A stretch of 64,000 nucleotides of DNA from Paenibacillus selenitireducens. GTDB taxonomy: Bacteria > Bacillota > Bacilli > Paenibacillales > Paenibacillaceae. Below, one piece after another: positions 28,874 through 38,886 of the stretch. Positions within the stretch are counted from its first letter, which is position 1; each line of letters begins with the position of its first letter. Position numbers and translations under genes: made by a program. The stretch is from the NCBI RefSeq assembly GCF_002021565.1, contig NZ_MSZX01000007.1:291891-355890 (forward strand), given 5' to 3'. The notes beneath the pieces are model-generated. The model worked only from the letters and a program-made list of their open reading frames with translations, was not told the DNA's origin and did no database searches.

Positions 28874-28978
28874 CATCGACGGTGTCTCTTTTTATTTAAA
28901 GCATTTCAACTATACCGTGTTTTGTCCGATGATACAACTATTTTCTCGTTATTTCGCTAATAAATACATACAAATTCC

Positions 28979-29758
28979 TTATTTTATCTCGTACATTACC
29001 GTAACATTGGCTTTAATGGAAATTTGTCCGGTTTCAATGGTTGTAGCCGCACTATCCTTCGCTTCCGAAGCTGTAGCAAATAGTTGATTTGCATATACAG
29101 GGATCACATCTGCATTGGATTCTACGACATTGATAACTGTTACAATCTGTTGTTTCGCTGCAGTAGCAATCGCTTTCGCTTTGTTCTCCGCATTGCTCAT
29201 TGCTTTCTCAAGTACCTTGGTTTCGTAAGCTTCAGGGTTCTCCGTGTCGAACCGAATGCCACTCACTTGGTTCACACCAGCTTCTGAAGCGGCATCAATA
29301 AGATTTCCTAAGTTATCGAGATCGCGATACGTCACTTGAACCATATGCGTTGCCGAATACCCTGTCACCTTCGGTCCTGATTTATCGTTATAATTGTACT
29401 CTGGATTAACGTAGAAGTTCACGGTCTTCACATCTGCCGAAGCGATATTAAATTTCGTGAGCGCCTGCTTCAATTTAGCAAATTTCGCTGCATTGGCTCG
29501 CTGCGCTTCTTTGGCCGTTGCAGCCTTGGTCTCAATTCCCAACGTGACATAAGCCACATCCGGCGTGATGGTCATTTCACCTTTGCCCGTTACGCTAATG
29601 GTGTGGATCGCCGCTTGACCCTGAGCAGATAAGTTCGACTCTGCCGCATAGGCGCTTTTCGCTGGACCTCCCCAGGCGATAGTTAATAGTAGCGCTGCTG
29701 ACATTGCAAGCAGACCCCATTTCTTCATTGTTGTGCCTTTTCTCTGTACCATTTTCAT
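28979..29758 (-). CDS. Secreted SIMPL (DUF541) domain protein
   Basis: 259 residues. Signal peptide (KKWGLLAMSAALLLTIAWGGPAKSAYA) followed by a SIMPL/DUF541 domain over nearly the whole mature protein: ISVTGKGEMTITPDVAYVTLGIET at the start, SGPKVTGYSATHMVQVTYRDLDNLG in the middle and ISIKANVTVMYEI at the end. Related proteins are periplasmic or exported with poorly defined roles (for example BP26/OMP28 and YggE). ATG at 29758 follows GGGAGG with 8-nt spacing. Confidence 0.85.
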   Translation of the reverse strand: MKMVQRKGTTMKKWGLLAMSAALLLTIAWGGPAKSAYAAESNLSAQGQAAIHTISVTGKGEMTITPDVAYVTLGIETKAATAKEAQRANAAKFAKLKQALTKFNIASADVKTVNFYVNPEYNYNDKSGPKVTGYSATHMVQVTYRDLDNLGNLIDAASEAGVNQVSGIRFDTENPEAYETKVLEKAMSNAENKAKAIATAAKQQIVTVINVVESNADVIPVYANQLFATASEAKDSAATTIETGQISIKANVTVMYEIK

Positions 29759-29875
29759 TAAAAACGCCTCCCTTTCAAATGTTCAACCTGTGATTCTACC
29801 TTTCAGACGTAAATAGTTGTTAAATGTTTCAATATTTCCAGGATCTCTTCGCATTATTTATGATTTAGATAAAAC

Positions 29876-29902
29876 AAAAAGCCCCTGCATCCAGGAGCCT
29901 TT
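29876..29902 (-). terminator. Terminator after the HPr-family gene
   Basis: Stem around CCCCTG/CAGGAG extended by AAAG/CTTT, with five T on the minus strand; closes the glcK-rapZ-yvcK-whiA-HPr cluster. Confidence 0.75.
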
Positions 29903-29919
29903 GTATGTAACAATTACCA

Positions 29920-30189
29920 TTATTGATTTTCAAGTTCTTCCTTACTTACCAATTGAACCAGCGCAGAAATCGCTTGCTCAGCGTCAGAACCTTCTGCACT
30001 AATGTATATTTCAGTTCCCGAGCTGATCGCCAAGCTCATAATTCCCATGATGCTCTTCGCATTAACTTTCTTCTCATCTTTCTCCACGAAAATCTCAGAC
30101 GAGTACTTATTCGCTTCTTGAACGAATAATGCTGCTGGTCTAGCATGGAGACCCGTTTTTAACCGCACAACTACCGGGTGCTTTGTCAT
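29920..30189 (-). CDS. HPr-family phosphocarrier at the crh locus
   Basis: 89 residues, a full HPr fold. Position matches Crh of B. subtilis (directly after whiA), but where Crh has Gln15 this protein has His15 in KTGLHARPAA, the residue phosphorylated by PTS enzyme I. Ser46 in AKSIMGIMSLA, the HprK/P target, is also present. It may therefore act as genuine HPr or combine both roles; whether another ptsH exists elsewhere cannot be seen. hprK is in this window at 58111-59049. Confidence 0.9.
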   Translation of the reverse strand: MTKHPVVVRLKTGLHARPAALFVQEANKYSSEIFVEKDEKKVNAKSIMGIMSLAISSGTEIYISAEGSDAEQAISALVQLVSKEELENQ

Positions 30190-30293
30190 GGAAAATACCC
30201 CCTATTACATATTCGATCTGGCGATTATCCTTTTTAAAAATTCTTTTACAACATTATACCATTATAACATGAAGATCACTAGGAAAAAAAGTT

Positions 30294-31226
30294 TTACGCA
30301 TTCCTAATTTTTTCCGCCATCTCGTCAATCTTGCGCAATCTGTGATTCACACCTGATTTGCTTACAGACCCTTTGAGAAGCTCGCCAACTTCCTTCAGAT
30401 TAATATCAGGATGTGCAAGACGCACCTCAGCAACTTCTCTTAATTTATCTGGCAGACTTTCCAGTCCAATTTCCTTCTGTAATAATTTAATGTTGTCGAT
30501 CTGACGAACCGCCGCGCCGATCGTTTTATTAAGATTTGCTGTTTCACAGTTCACGATCCGATTCACGGAGTTCCGCATGTCGCGCATGATGCGCACATCT
30601 TCGAACTTAAATAAGGCTTGGTGCGCGCCAATGATGTTCAGCAGCTCAATGATCTTCTCGCCCTCTTTGATATAGAAAATAAAGCCTTTCTTCCGCTCGA
30701 TGCAACGAGCATTCAGCCCAAATCCATTGGCCAAGTCAACTAAAGCCTGACAGTGCTCTTCATACATGGAGGCAATCTCCAAGTGGTAGGAAGAGCCTTC
30801 CGGGTTGTTCACGGAACCTCCTGCCATAAAAGCGCCACGCAGGTAGGCTCGCTTACAACAATTCTTCGCAATAATAATCGGATCAATACGATCGGTAAAT
30901 ATAAAACCTTCCGATACGATCTTGAGGTCATTTAGAATTTCTTGTACTTGGGCGGGAATCCGCACGATATACACATTATTCTTCTTGAGACGCATCTTTT
31001 TCCGCACAAGGAGTTCGGTATGCACGTCATAGTATTTTTTGATCAGGGAATAAATCCGTCTAGCGATAGCTGCATTCTCTGTTGATATATCTAGAATGAC
31101 TTTGCGATTGGCGGACAGCTGTACTGAACCGTTCATTCGCAATAAAGCCGATAACTCCGCTCGCTCGCAGCACGTCTCCGATTCAATCTGGGTTAATTCT
31201 TTCTTGGTCTGTGCCGCAAAAGACAA
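30294..31226 (-). CDS. whiA: Sporulation/cell-division regulator WhiA
   Basis: 310 residues: N-terminal LAGLIDADG homing-endonuclease-like domain ([25 protein letters not shown]) and C-terminal helix-turn-helix ([29 protein letters not shown]). In Bacillus it influences chromosome segregation and division. I start at TTG 31226 with AGAGGTG 6 nt upstream, giving [15 protein letters not shown], the family N-terminus; it lies 5 bp after the yvcK stop. The longest frame would overlap yvcK. Confidence 0.95.
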   Translation of the reverse strand: MSFAAQTKKELTQIESETCCERAELSALLRMNGSVQLSANRKVILDISTENAAIARRIYSLIKKYYDVHTELLVRKKMRLKKNNVYIVRIPAQVQEILNDLKIVSEGFIFTDRIDPIIIAKNCCKRAYLRGAFMAGGSVNNPEGSSYHLEIASMYEEHCQALVDLANGFGLNARCIERKKGFIFYIKEGEKIIELLNIIGAHQALFKFEDVRIMRDMRNSVNRIVNCETANLNKTIGAAVRQIDNIKLLQKEIGLESLPDKLREVAEVRLAHPDINLKEVGELLKGSVSKSGVNHRLRKIDEMAEKIRNA

Positions 31227-31231
31227 GCGAC

Positions 31232-32218
31232 TCACCTCTTTCGTATCATCCAATTTTTCACGAGCTGGTAAATATGATGGCTTAACTTATCTGCATCATG
31301 ACGCAAATAGGTGCGGAATAACACGAGGCGGTCAGCGATCACTTTATAACCCCGGTTCGTAACGGCCTCCAGGTCCAGATGCACGGCTTGGGCACCCTTC
31401 TCGGCATACTTATCCTGAACTTGCGGCGGAATTTCACCGTTGTTCACAATCACATAATCGAAGATATGATGCCCGATATGTTCATATACCGCATCCAAAT
31501 GATCGCTCACCGTATAATTATCCGTCTCACCTGGTTGTGTCATGACATTACATACAAAGATTTTGACCGCATTCGAGTCCACAACCGCCTGTGCCAGCTT
31601 CGGCACGAGCAAATTCGGAATAATGCTTGTATAGAGGCTCCCCGGTCCGATAAGAATCGCATCCGCCTCTTGTAAGGCCTTTACGGCTTCTTGCAAGGGT
31701 TCAACCTGATCCGGCTCCAAAAACACCCGTTTAATCCGCTTGCCCGTTGTCGGAATCGTGGATTCCCCTGTAACAATCGTTCCGTCTTCCATCTCGGCAT
31801 GCAGTATGACCGCTTGATTCGCAGCTGGCAATACGCGCCCGCGAACAGCAAGAACACGGCTTAATTCACGAATCCCCGTCACAAAATCACCGGAGATATC
31901 CGTCATGGCCGCTAATATTAAATTGCCCAAACTATGTCCGGCTAACCCTGCCCCTGTGCTAAAACGATATTGCAGCATTTCTGACAACAGAGGCTCCACA
32001 TCGGCAAGCGCTCCCAACACGTTACGGATATCACCTGGTGGCGGCATGTGCAGTTCACTCCGAAGAATGCCTGAACTTCCGCCGTCATCGGCGACCGTCA
32101 CGATGGCCGTAATGTCTAAAGGTTTTTCCTTTAGCCCGCGCAGCATCACGGATAATCCGGTACCTCCGCCCATGACGACAATCCGCGGACGCTGCACAGC
32201 TTCAAATTCAAGGCTCAT
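31232..32218 (-). CDS. yvcK: Gluconeogenesis factor YvcK/CofD-like protein
   Basis: 328 residues of the CofD-like family. P-loop-like [19 protein letters not shown], then [17 protein letters not shown] and [13 protein letters not shown], and further [20 protein letters not shown]. subtilis YvcK is needed for growth on gluconeogenic carbon sources and affects cell shape, binding UDP-sugars. Located between rapZ and whiA, the conserved arrangement. Confidence 0.95.
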   Translation of the reverse strand: MSLEFEAVQRPRIVVMGGGTGLSVMLRGLKEKPLDITAIVTVADDGGSSGILRSELHMPPPGDIRNVLGALADVEPLLSEMLQYRFSTGAGLAGHSLGNLILAAMTDISGDFVTGIRELSRVLAVRGRVLPAANQAVILHAEMEDGTIVTGESTIPTTGKRIKRVFLEPDQVEPLQEAVKALQEADAILIGPGSLYTSIIPNLLVPKLAQAVVDSNAVKIFVCNVMTQPGETDNYTVSDHLDAVYEHIGHHIFDYVIVNNGEIPPQVQDKYAEKGAQAVHLDLEAVTNRGYKVIADRLVLFRTYLRHDADKLSHHIYQLVKNWMIRKR

Positions 32219-32245
32219 CTCAACACCTCGCCAAATTTTCTAGGT

Positions 32246-33130
32246 TTAATGACGGTCTTTCTCTGCATCGCGATGCGTTACACGTACTGTCTCTGTCTCG
32301 CTTGCTCCAATGATGCGACCCAAATACTCCGCAATCGCCACAGAGCGATGCTTACCGCCTGTACAACCGATACCAATAACGACGTGGCTCTTGCCTTCTT
32401 TTCGATATTGCGGAATGAGAAATTGTAACATATCAACGAGTTTCGTTAGAAACGTCTGTGTTTCCGGCCACTTCATCACATAATCATAGACTTCGGGGTC
32501 TTGCCCCGTATGCGGACGTAATGCCTCCACATAATGCGGATTCGGCAAGAAACGAACATCATAGATTAAGTCGGCATCAATAGGAATCCCATACTTGAAG
32601 CCGAATGAAGTAATATGCACCGACAATGAACTGCCTTCGAGGTGCGTAAAACGCGAAATAATCCGATCTTTCAATTGTGCCGGCTTCATATTGCTTGTAT
32701 CAATAACTTGCGAAGCCCAGCCCTTCAAATCTTCCAGGAGCTTGCGTTCTGATTGAATCCCTTCCAGCGGCATGCCTTCAGGGGCAAGCGGATGACGTCT
32801 GCGGCTTTCCTTATACCGTTGGACAAGTACCGCATCTGTCGCATCTAAGAAGACAATCTCTGTATTTAAGGTAAAATGATCTTTGATATAACTTAACGAT
32901 TCCGATAACGCAGTGAAAAACTCTCGGCCGCGTAGGTCAATAACTAGCGCAACTTTACCGATTTTACCGTTCGATTGCTCGATCAACTCAGCAAATTTCG
33001 GAATTAACACTGGAGGCAAATTATCGACACAGAAAAACCCGAGATCCTCCAAGCTCTGAACTGCAATCGTCTTACCGGCACCCGACATCCCTGTAATAAT
33101 AACCAGCTTTGCCATCGATGAAGTATCCAT
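32246..33130 (-). CDS. rapZ: RNase adapter / nucleotide-binding protein RapZ (YvcJ)
   Basis: 294-residue GTP/ATP-binding protein. Walker A GMSGAGKTIAVQSLEDLGFFCVDNLP at the N-terminus, Walker B-like VALVIDLRGREFF, and the conserved C-terminal segment HVVIGIGCTGGKHRSVAIAEYL that binds signalling metabolites in RapZ. In E. coli it targets a small RNA; in B. subtilis YvcJ affects competence. Start taken as ATG 33130 (a GTG directly precedes it). Confidence 0.93.
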   Translation of the reverse strand: MDTSSMAKLVIITGMSGAGKTIAVQSLEDLGFFCVDNLPPVLIPKFAELIEQSNGKIGKVALVIDLRGREFFTALSESLSYIKDHFTLNTEIVFLDATDAVLVQRYKESRRRHPLAPEGMPLEGIQSERKLLEDLKGWASQVIDTSNMKPAQLKDRIISRFTHLEGSSLSVHITSFGFKYGIPIDADLIYDVRFLPNPHYVEALRPHTGQDPEVYDYVMKWPETQTFLTKLVDMLQFLIPQYRKEGKSHVVIGIGCTGGKHRSVAIAEYLGRIIGASETETVRVTHRDAEKDRH

Positions 33131-33188
33131 CACGGCTCTTCCCCCTCGTATTTAAGAACGTTACTATGCTGCAAGAGATCTACGACTT

Positions 33189-34136
33189 CTAGGATCTGAA
33201 CAAACCTGCTGCTCCAATCATACCCGCATCATTGCCTAATGTTGCTGGAACGATTTCAATCCCTTTTTGCAAGGAATCTGGTGTTAGCTTGTAGAATACA
33301 TTACGAATTTCGTCAAATAGAATATCTCCTGCCTTGGATACGCCGCCACCGATAATAAAACGTTCTGGATTCAGAACCATAGCAACGGCTGACATTGCTT
33401 TCCCAAGGTAGAAGGCTGCACGGTTCACGATCCGCGCTGCTACTTCGTCACCTGCTTTGGCCGCATCAAATACATCTTTAGCCATCATATGCTCCAATGT
33501 AGATAACGATGTGCGATCTCCACGTTGAACAGCATCTTTCGCCATACGAATGATCCCTGTTGCTGAAGAAACCGTCTCCAGGCATCCCATTTTACCGCAT
33601 CCGCATTGAATAGCTTCTAAATCTGGAATGACTGCCATATGTCCAAGCTCACCAGCTACGCCAGAGAACCCTTGATAGATTTTGCCGTCGATAATAATCC
33701 CGCCGCCAACGCCTGTACCAAGCGTATAGCAAACGCAGTTCGCGACGCCTTGGCCTGCGCCGCTCCATGCTTCGCCCAAAGCTGCAACGTTCGCATCATT
33801 ATCTACGCGCACCGGCTTCCCTAAACGCTCCGACAAAATGGCACGAATCGGAACATTCCGAAACGGTAAGTTAGGTGAATGCAAAATAATACCCTCTTTA
33901 AGATCCATGAACCCTGCGAGACCAGCACCTACGCCACCTACTTGCTCCCACGTGTATGTCGACTGTTCCACAATAAGATGAACGTACTTCACGATATTAT
34001 CGATAATCGTTTCCGTTCCCTTTTCGGTTTCTGTTGGCCCTTCGTACGTATTCAGTAATTGGCCCTGTTCATCGCAGATTCCGACTTTAATTGCTGTTCC
34101 GCCCAGGTCCACACCAACATAGATTGTTTCAGACAT
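33189..34136 (-). CDS. glcK: ROK-family glucokinase
   Basis: 315 residues; phosphorylates glucose with ATP. ATP-binding DLGGTAIKVGICDEQG at the start; substrate motif VDNDANVAALGEAW with catalytic Asp; GELGHM and the ROK zinc-type signature CGCGKMGCLET (three cysteines with an upstream His). Second phosphate motif FIIGGGVSKAG. ATG 34136 follows AAGGTGGA. Sits just upstream of rapZ-yvcK-whiA, probably in the same transcript. Confidence 0.93.
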   Translation of the reverse strand: MSETIYVGVDLGGTAIKVGICDEQGQLLNTYEGPTETEKGTETIIDNIVKYVHLIVEQSTYTWEQVGGVGAGLAGFMDLKEGIILHSPNLPFRNVPIRAILSERLGKPVRVDNDANVAALGEAWSGAGQGVANCVCYTLGTGVGGGIIIDGKIYQGFSGVAGELGHMAVIPDLEAIQCGCGKMGCLETVSSATGIIRMAKDAVQRGDRTSLSTLEHMMAKDVFDAAKAGDEVAARIVNRAAFYLGKAMSAVAMVLNPERFIIGGGVSKAGDILFDEIRNVFYKLTPDSLQKGIEIVPATLGNDAGMIGAAGLFRS

Positions 34137-34257
34137 TGCGATATCCACCTTTATCTAAGTTAATTGTGTTTCAGTACCAACTATAAGCTATGCCTGCATA
34201 TCGGTCAAGATAACAGGGCACACCCGGCTGCTCTTGAAACACTTACTCATGTTCATA

Positions 34258-34298
34258 TAAAAAGCTGTTCTTCGTGAGTATTCTCAACGAAAAACAGC
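34258..34298 (-). terminator. Terminator after the cupredoxin gene
   Basis: Stem GCTGTT-TTCGT/ACGAA-AACAGC with a short mismatch and, on the minus strand, a following TTTTT; 25 bp beyond the stop. Confidence 0.8.
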
Positions 34299-34322
34299 CC
34301 TTCTCGCATCTCTAGCAGCCTG

Positions 34323-34694
34323 CTATTCTACGATAATTTTACCAACCATGTCCCCGTGACCGCCGCCGCACATAATCGAACAATTGAATTCGAAAGTACC
34401 TACTTTGTCTGCTACGAATTCAGTTGTGCCGGATTCTGTCATGTTCACATCGAAGTCCTTGATCATTAACCCGTGCATACCTTCTTCAGAATTGAATGTT
34501 AACTTGATCGTATCGCCTTTCTTCACTTTCACTTCCGTTTCCGAAAAAGCAAAGTTCGTTGCGTTAATCGTCACTTCCTCGGTTACCCCTGTCGGCGGAA
34601 CCGCCGGCTCACTTGATTTACTGCTGCTTCCGCATGCAGATAAAGCTGCGACTACCATCAATCCAAGCACAATACCTAGTAATGATTTCTTCAT
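34323..34694 (-). CDS. Lipoprotein with a CuA-type (COX2-like) cupredoxin domain
   Basis: 123 residues. Lipoprotein signal with LSAC (Cys21), a short Ser/Pro linker, then a cupredoxin domain at about 38-123. The metal ligands fit a binuclear CuA site: His74 (GMHGL), Cys105 and Cys109 (NCSIMCGGGH), His113 and Met116, matching C-x3-C-x3-H-x2-M of cytochrome oxidase subunit II. No transmembrane anchor of COX2 type and no other oxidase genes nearby. It may carry electrons or copper at the outer membrane face; the role is inferred. ATG 34694 follows GGAGGT. Confidence 0.82.
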   Translation of the reverse strand: MKKSLLGIVLGLMVVAALSACGSSSKSSEPAVPPTGVTEEVTINATNFAFSETEVKVKKGDTIKLTFNSEEGMHGLMIKDFDVNMTESGTTEFVADKVGTFEFNCSIMCGGGHGDMVGKIIVE

Positions 34695-34908
34695 TTCTAA
34701 GAGACCTCCACCATATGTTTTACATTTCAATGATCATCATCACAATGAACATCATATTGCAATCATTGTATCACCAACATTGCAAGCATTCATTAGCTAG
34801 ACGGCGAAAATAAGAGCAAAAGCCTAGCAATTCCTACGATGTTAGCAAAACGTTCATATTTGGAAATCTGTCTGAATGAGGTGAGGTTGACCCGTAATAT
34901 GCTATTGA

Positions 34909-34944
34909 AAAAAGAAAAAGCCAACGGGCTTAGCCCGCCGGCTT
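34909..34944 (-). terminator. Terminator after trxB
   Basis: Stem GCC-CGGGC/GCCCG-GGC with small internal loop, followed on the minus strand by TTTTTCTTTTTT; 28 bp beyond the trxB stop. The remaining part of the gap 34695-34972 holds only the lipoprotein promoter region. Confidence 0.85.
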
Positions 34945-34972
34945 GTATCAAATCGGCCATCTTGAAATGGAA

Positions 34973-35914
34973 TTAATTACCGCTCCAATCGTGTGTTGCA
35001 TTCCCTTCCAAGAACTTCTCCGCGTCTAACGCAGCCATACAACCTGTTCCGGCTGCAGAGATCGCTTGACGATATTTCGTATCCTGCACATCGCCGCATG
35101 CGAATACGCCTGGAACATTCGTCTCCATCGAGCCTGGCTTCACAATAATGTAGCCTTGCTCGTCGGTTTCTACTTGACCATCCAAGAATTTCGTGTTCGG
35201 CGTATGTCCGATGGCAACGAACAGACCATCCGTTTCGATAATTTCTTCTTGGTTCGTCTCATTATTTAACACTTTTAACCCTTTCACCCCATTGTCGCCA
35301 GCAACGACTTCGATAGGTGCACGGTTCAAGTTCCATGTAATTTTACTATTCTCGCGAGCGCGATCCTGCATAATCTTCGATGCACGAAGTTCTTCACGAC
35401 GGTGAACCAACGTGACATCTCCGAACCGCGTCAAGAAATTGGCTTCTTCCATGGCAGAGTCTCCACCGCCCACGACGATAATCTTCTTATTACGGAAGAA
35501 GAATCCATCACATGTCGCACATGCGCTGACACCGCGGCCCAAGTTTTCTTTTTCCCCAGGGATACCAAGGTATTTTGCCGAAGCCCCTGTTGAAATAATG
35601 ACCGTCTCCGCTTGTAATTCGCCCAACCCTTCCACACTTAACGTAAATGGACGCTTGGAGAAATCAACGCTGTTCACCCAGCCAGTCTTAAATTCCGCGC
35701 CAAACCGTTCTGCTTGCTTGCGCATGTTATCCATGAGCTCCGGACCTAAGATACCTTCTGGGAAACCAGGGAAGTTCTCGACGTCCGTCGTTGTTGTAAG
35801 CTGTCCGCCTGGCTCTGGACCTTCAATCACCAAAGGATTCAAATTCGCACGTGCTAAGTAAATGGCTGCCGTTAGTCCAGCAGGCCCTGTTCCGATTACA
35901 ATTGTTTTGTACAT
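34973..35914 (-). CDS. trxB: Thioredoxin reductase
   Basis: 313-residue FAD/NADPH enzyme that reduces thioredoxin. FAD motif [17 protein letters not shown] at the N-terminus; redox pair Cys132-Ala-Thr-Cys135 in [16 protein letters not shown] motif [17 protein letters not shown]-terminal FAD motif [16 protein letters not shown]. The ATG at 35914 has a perfect GAGGAGGT 7 nt upstream, and the longer frame overlaps the preceding gene, so it is rejected. Confidence 0.97.
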   Translation of the reverse strand: MYKTIVIGTGPAGLTAAIYLARANLNPLVIEGPEPGGQLTTTTDVENFPGFPEGILGPELMDNMRKQAERFGAEFKTGWVNSVDFSKRPFTLSVEGLGELQAETVIISTGASAKYLGIPGEKENLGRGVSACATCDGFFFRNKKIIVVGGGDSAMEEANFLTRFGDVTLVHRREELRASKIMQDRARENSKITWNLNRAPIEVVAGDNGVKGLKVLNNETNQEEIIETDGLFVAIGHTPNTKFLDGQVETDEQGYIIVKPGSMETNVPGVFACGDVQDTKYRQAISAAGTGCMAALDAEKFLEGNATHDWSGN

Positions 35915-35951
35915 CCACGTTACCTCCTCAACTAAGATCGCAAGTACTCCA

Positions 35952-37715
35952 TCAAAATTCCTTCGTATACGAAGGGAATATCGCATCCATCTTCTTCTTG
36001 ATCCCGCATACTTCGTCCATCCACTTCACAAACTTGCTGACCGTGGTGATCGACGTGTTGTATCGTTGTGCAACTTCATGGTAAGAGATCGCTCTGCGAT
36101 GCATTTTGGCCGTTAAATATTCCAGCGCCGCAGCCCATCCTTCAATTTTATGAATTTTGGGAACGTCTGGATAGACGCGTGTCAGAAACTCCACCCAAAG
36201 GGTCTGCAGATCATACTGCTGCAGCATATCGTATCGCTTATTCATCGTGCGCAGCGCGAGCTCCAACACATGCTGCCATTGATCGTCCCATGCAGGAAGC
36301 CTTGCAGATAAATCGTTCCCCTCAATCGTCGTTCTAATTCCATCGAGAATCACATGGAGCGGTTGATCATAACCCATCGAACGCAATACAAAGATGGCGA
36401 CTTGCTTCAAATAATCATCTTCCTCCGGCTCCAACAGAAAAGCGCAAAGCGCTTCTTGCACTTCATAATCGGCAATCAAGCCTAAGGCTTGAATCACCTG
36501 AAGCTTAGTCTGCTGATCCCCGTGGCGCAATGCCCAGAAGAAAGAAGACCGGACAAGCGGATCGCGCTTGAGATGATCCGGAAGACCTCCGGATGTCTTC
36601 TCCCACAGGCGGAACTGCTCTTCAAACGGCAGATGGTAATGATAGCTCCACATCGGCTTCTCGACGCCTTCAGGGCTTGTATCCACCCCGACATGCCGAT
36701 ATTCTTGCAATTGAGAGAGATAGAATTGCGGGATCTCCGAATTCGGATCTAACCGCTGGGCATGAAGCCACAGCCGCTCCGCTTCGTCCAACCGGCCAAT
36801 ATGGCATGCCGCCACGGCTGTATAATGATATAAGGAAGGGTCGAAATTAACCTCTTCGTCTTTGAGCAGTCGGCGAAAATGCGTATACGCCGCTTCATGT
36901 TGTCCCAATATTCCCATCGTTGTCGCTAATTTAAAGACATGTTCTTGATGGAACGGGTACGTCTTCTTCAATGCCACGACAAGCGGCAAGAGATCATTTA
37001 GATTTCCGGCGTGCTGATAGAAGATTGCCAAGTTACACAATGCGTGTAAATTGCCCGGATCCCGATCCAACACATCTACAATGGTCTCCATCGCTTTATC
37101 GAATAATCCCATATAATAATAGGCCAAGCCCAAATTGTTACGCGCTGCAAAAAACTCAGGTTGATCGTCCACAATTTGTTCCAGCACTTTGACAGCTTCA
37201 CCAAAACGGCCTTCTTCCAGCATGGCGCGCGCTTGATCATGCTCCGCCATCCCGTCACGGGATTTGAAGGAGGTAAGACGCGTCGGGCGATCTAACTCAT
37301 ACTGAAGAAGATCCATCATTTCTTCCGCTTCACTCATGTATTGACCGCTCTTATCCTCTTCGAGATAGCGAAGCAATGACTCTTCCGCTTCTTCGAATTG
37401 GTCCATGTTCGCATAGTTATTGGCCATATAGAAATAACATTCCGACAGGGCAGGCTCAATGGAATCGATTACGGTACGCAGAATCTCATTGGATTCCTCA
37501 TATTTGCCCATTTCCGACAAAATACCTGCCATATTGCAGTGGTTCACAGGATTTTCCGGCTCATATTCCACGGCTTTGCGAAAATATTTCAATGCCTTGT
37601 CATAATGGCAGCGATCCAACGAACGAACGGCGCGCTCAAAGAAAAAAGTAGCATCCAAGTGGATCGGTATTATTTTCTTACGCTGAGTCTCCGGCTGCAG
37701 CTTTTTTTCTTTCAT
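35952..37715 (-). CDS. TPR protein with C-terminal helix-turn-helix (YvcD-like)
   Basis: 587 residues. Residues about 25-330 are tetratricopeptide repeats ([68 protein letters not shown]). Residues 380-480 look like helical repeats, and the last 60 contain a helix-turn-helix ([25 protein letters not shown]). It occupies the locus of yvcD next to trxB in Bacillus. Start ATG 37715 follows AGGGGGTG. A scaffold or regulator is likely; exact role unknown. Confidence 0.85.
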   Translation of the reverse strand: MKEKKLQPETQRKKIIPIHLDATFFFERAVRSLDRCHYDKALKYFRKAVEYEPENPVNHCNMAGILSEMGKYEESNEILRTVIDSIEPALSECYFYMANNYANMDQFEEAEESLLRYLEEDKSGQYMSEAEEMMDLLQYELDRPTRLTSFKSRDGMAEHDQARAMLEEGRFGEAVKVLEQIVDDQPEFFAARNNLGLAYYYMGLFDKAMETIVDVLDRDPGNLHALCNLAIFYQHAGNLNDLLPLVVALKKTYPFHQEHVFKLATTMGILGQHEAAYTHFRRLLKDEEVNFDPSLYHYTAVAACHIGRLDEAERLWLHAQRLDPNSEIPQFYLSQLQEYRHVGVDTSPEGVEKPMWSYHYHLPFEEQFRLWEKTSGGLPDHLKRDPLVRSSFFWALRHGDQQTKLQVIQALGLIADYEVQEALCAFLLEPEEDDYLKQVAIFVLRSMGYDQPLHVILDGIRTTIEGNDLSARLPAWDDQWQHVLELALRTMNKRYDMLQQYDLQTLWVEFLTRVYPDVPKIHKIEGWAAALEYLTAKMHRRAISYHEVAQRYNTSITTVSKFVKWMDEVCGIKKKMDAIFPSYTKEF

Positions 37716-37829
37716 TACAAGGCACCCCCTATGGCTTTCAAACCAAGCTTATTTGCAATTAAGTATACCATAAATTGAGGCGATTACCTAAACCGTTTTC
37801 CAGAATGTGCATAATCTTGTAAAAGAGGG

Positions 37830-38780
37830 TTAAATGCCAGCATCTTTAAATAACGTGCTAATCGATCCGCCATTCGTAATAATACGCGTAGCTTCAGCGA
37901 GCATAGGCGCCACAGAAATGACTCTGAACCGCTCGGGGTGATTATCAGGAATCAGAATGGAGTCCGTCACAACAACTTCACGAATGTTCGGATGATCCAA
38001 TCGCTGCAATGCCGGTCCAGAGAATAATGGATGCGTTGCGCATACGTAGACATCTTTCGCGCCGCGTTCCTTCAATCCTTCGACAACATTCACGATCGTC
38101 GTTCCTGTATCAATCAAATCCTCAATGATAATCGGGGTGCGTCCTTTGACATCGCCAATAACATGTGTAATGACCGATTCATTGTGACTTGGGCGTTTCT
38201 TAATCATGATGGCAAAGGGAGAGTCCAATTGATTGGCAAGCTTCTCTGCGGTAGACGCGCGTCCAGCATCTGGGGATACGATAATAGGGTTCTCGATTTG
38301 TTGAGAACGAAGATATTCACTGATGAGATCGAGTGCGGTTAAATGGTCCACCGGAATGTTGAAGAAGCCTTGAATGGCCGGTGCATGCAGATCAATTGTG
38401 ATCACTCGGTTCGCGCCAACGGTGGTTAGCACGTCCGCAACCATTTTCGCTGAGATGGGCTCACGTGGAGCTGCCTTACGCTCCTGTCTTGCATACCCAT
38501 AGTAAGGCATAATAATATTGACGGTGCGTGCAGAAGCTCGTTTGGCCGCATCGATCATGACCAGCAGCTCTACGAAATGATCATTGATAGGATGCGAGAA
38601 GGATTGCACGAGAAATACATCGCAGTTTCGAATCGACTCTTCATAGTGAACATAAATTTCGCCGCTTTTGAATCGAGATAATTTCACATTCCCCAACTCA
38701 ACACCTAAATCTGCGCAGATTTTCTCAGCTAGCTTCGGATTGGAAGATCCGGAAAAAACACGTAACTTGTCGCTTGACAT
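37830..38780 (-). CDS. prs: Ribose-phosphate pyrophosphokinase (Prs) paralog
   Basis: 316 residues; makes PRPP from ribose 5-phosphate and ATP. N-terminal VFSGSSNPKLAEKICADLGVELG, catalytic loop MPYYGYARQERKAAPREPISAKM, DLHAPAIQGFF, and PRPP loop PIIIEDLIDTGTTIVNV. The flexible loop reads ERKAAPREP where the usual class I enzyme has DRKxxxREP-like sequence. It follows the his genes by 106 bp on the same strand, and HisG uses PRPP. The main prs of Bacilli is normally beside glmU, so this is probably a second copy. ATG follows GGAGGG. Confidence 0.88.
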   Translation of the reverse strand: MSSDKLRVFSGSSNPKLAEKICADLGVELGNVKLSRFKSGEIYVHYEESIRNCDVFLVQSFSHPINDHFVELLVMIDAAKRASARTVNIIMPYYGYARQERKAAPREPISAKMVADVLTTVGANRVITIDLHAPAIQGFFNIPVDHLTALDLISEYLRSQQIENPIIVSPDAGRASTAEKLANQLDSPFAIMIKKRPSHNESVITHVIGDVKGRTPIIIEDLIDTGTTIVNVVEGLKERGAKDVYVCATHPLFSGPALQRLDHPNIREVVVTDSILIPDNHPERFRVISVAPMLAEATRIITNGGSISTLFKDAGI

Positions 38781-38886
38781 GATACCCTCCTGAATTTAAT
38801 AAAAAATAGAAACCGTCATGATGCCTATGAATATTGTCGAATAGACTATGAATTGGGCTAATATGATTTATTATACATGGATTGTT

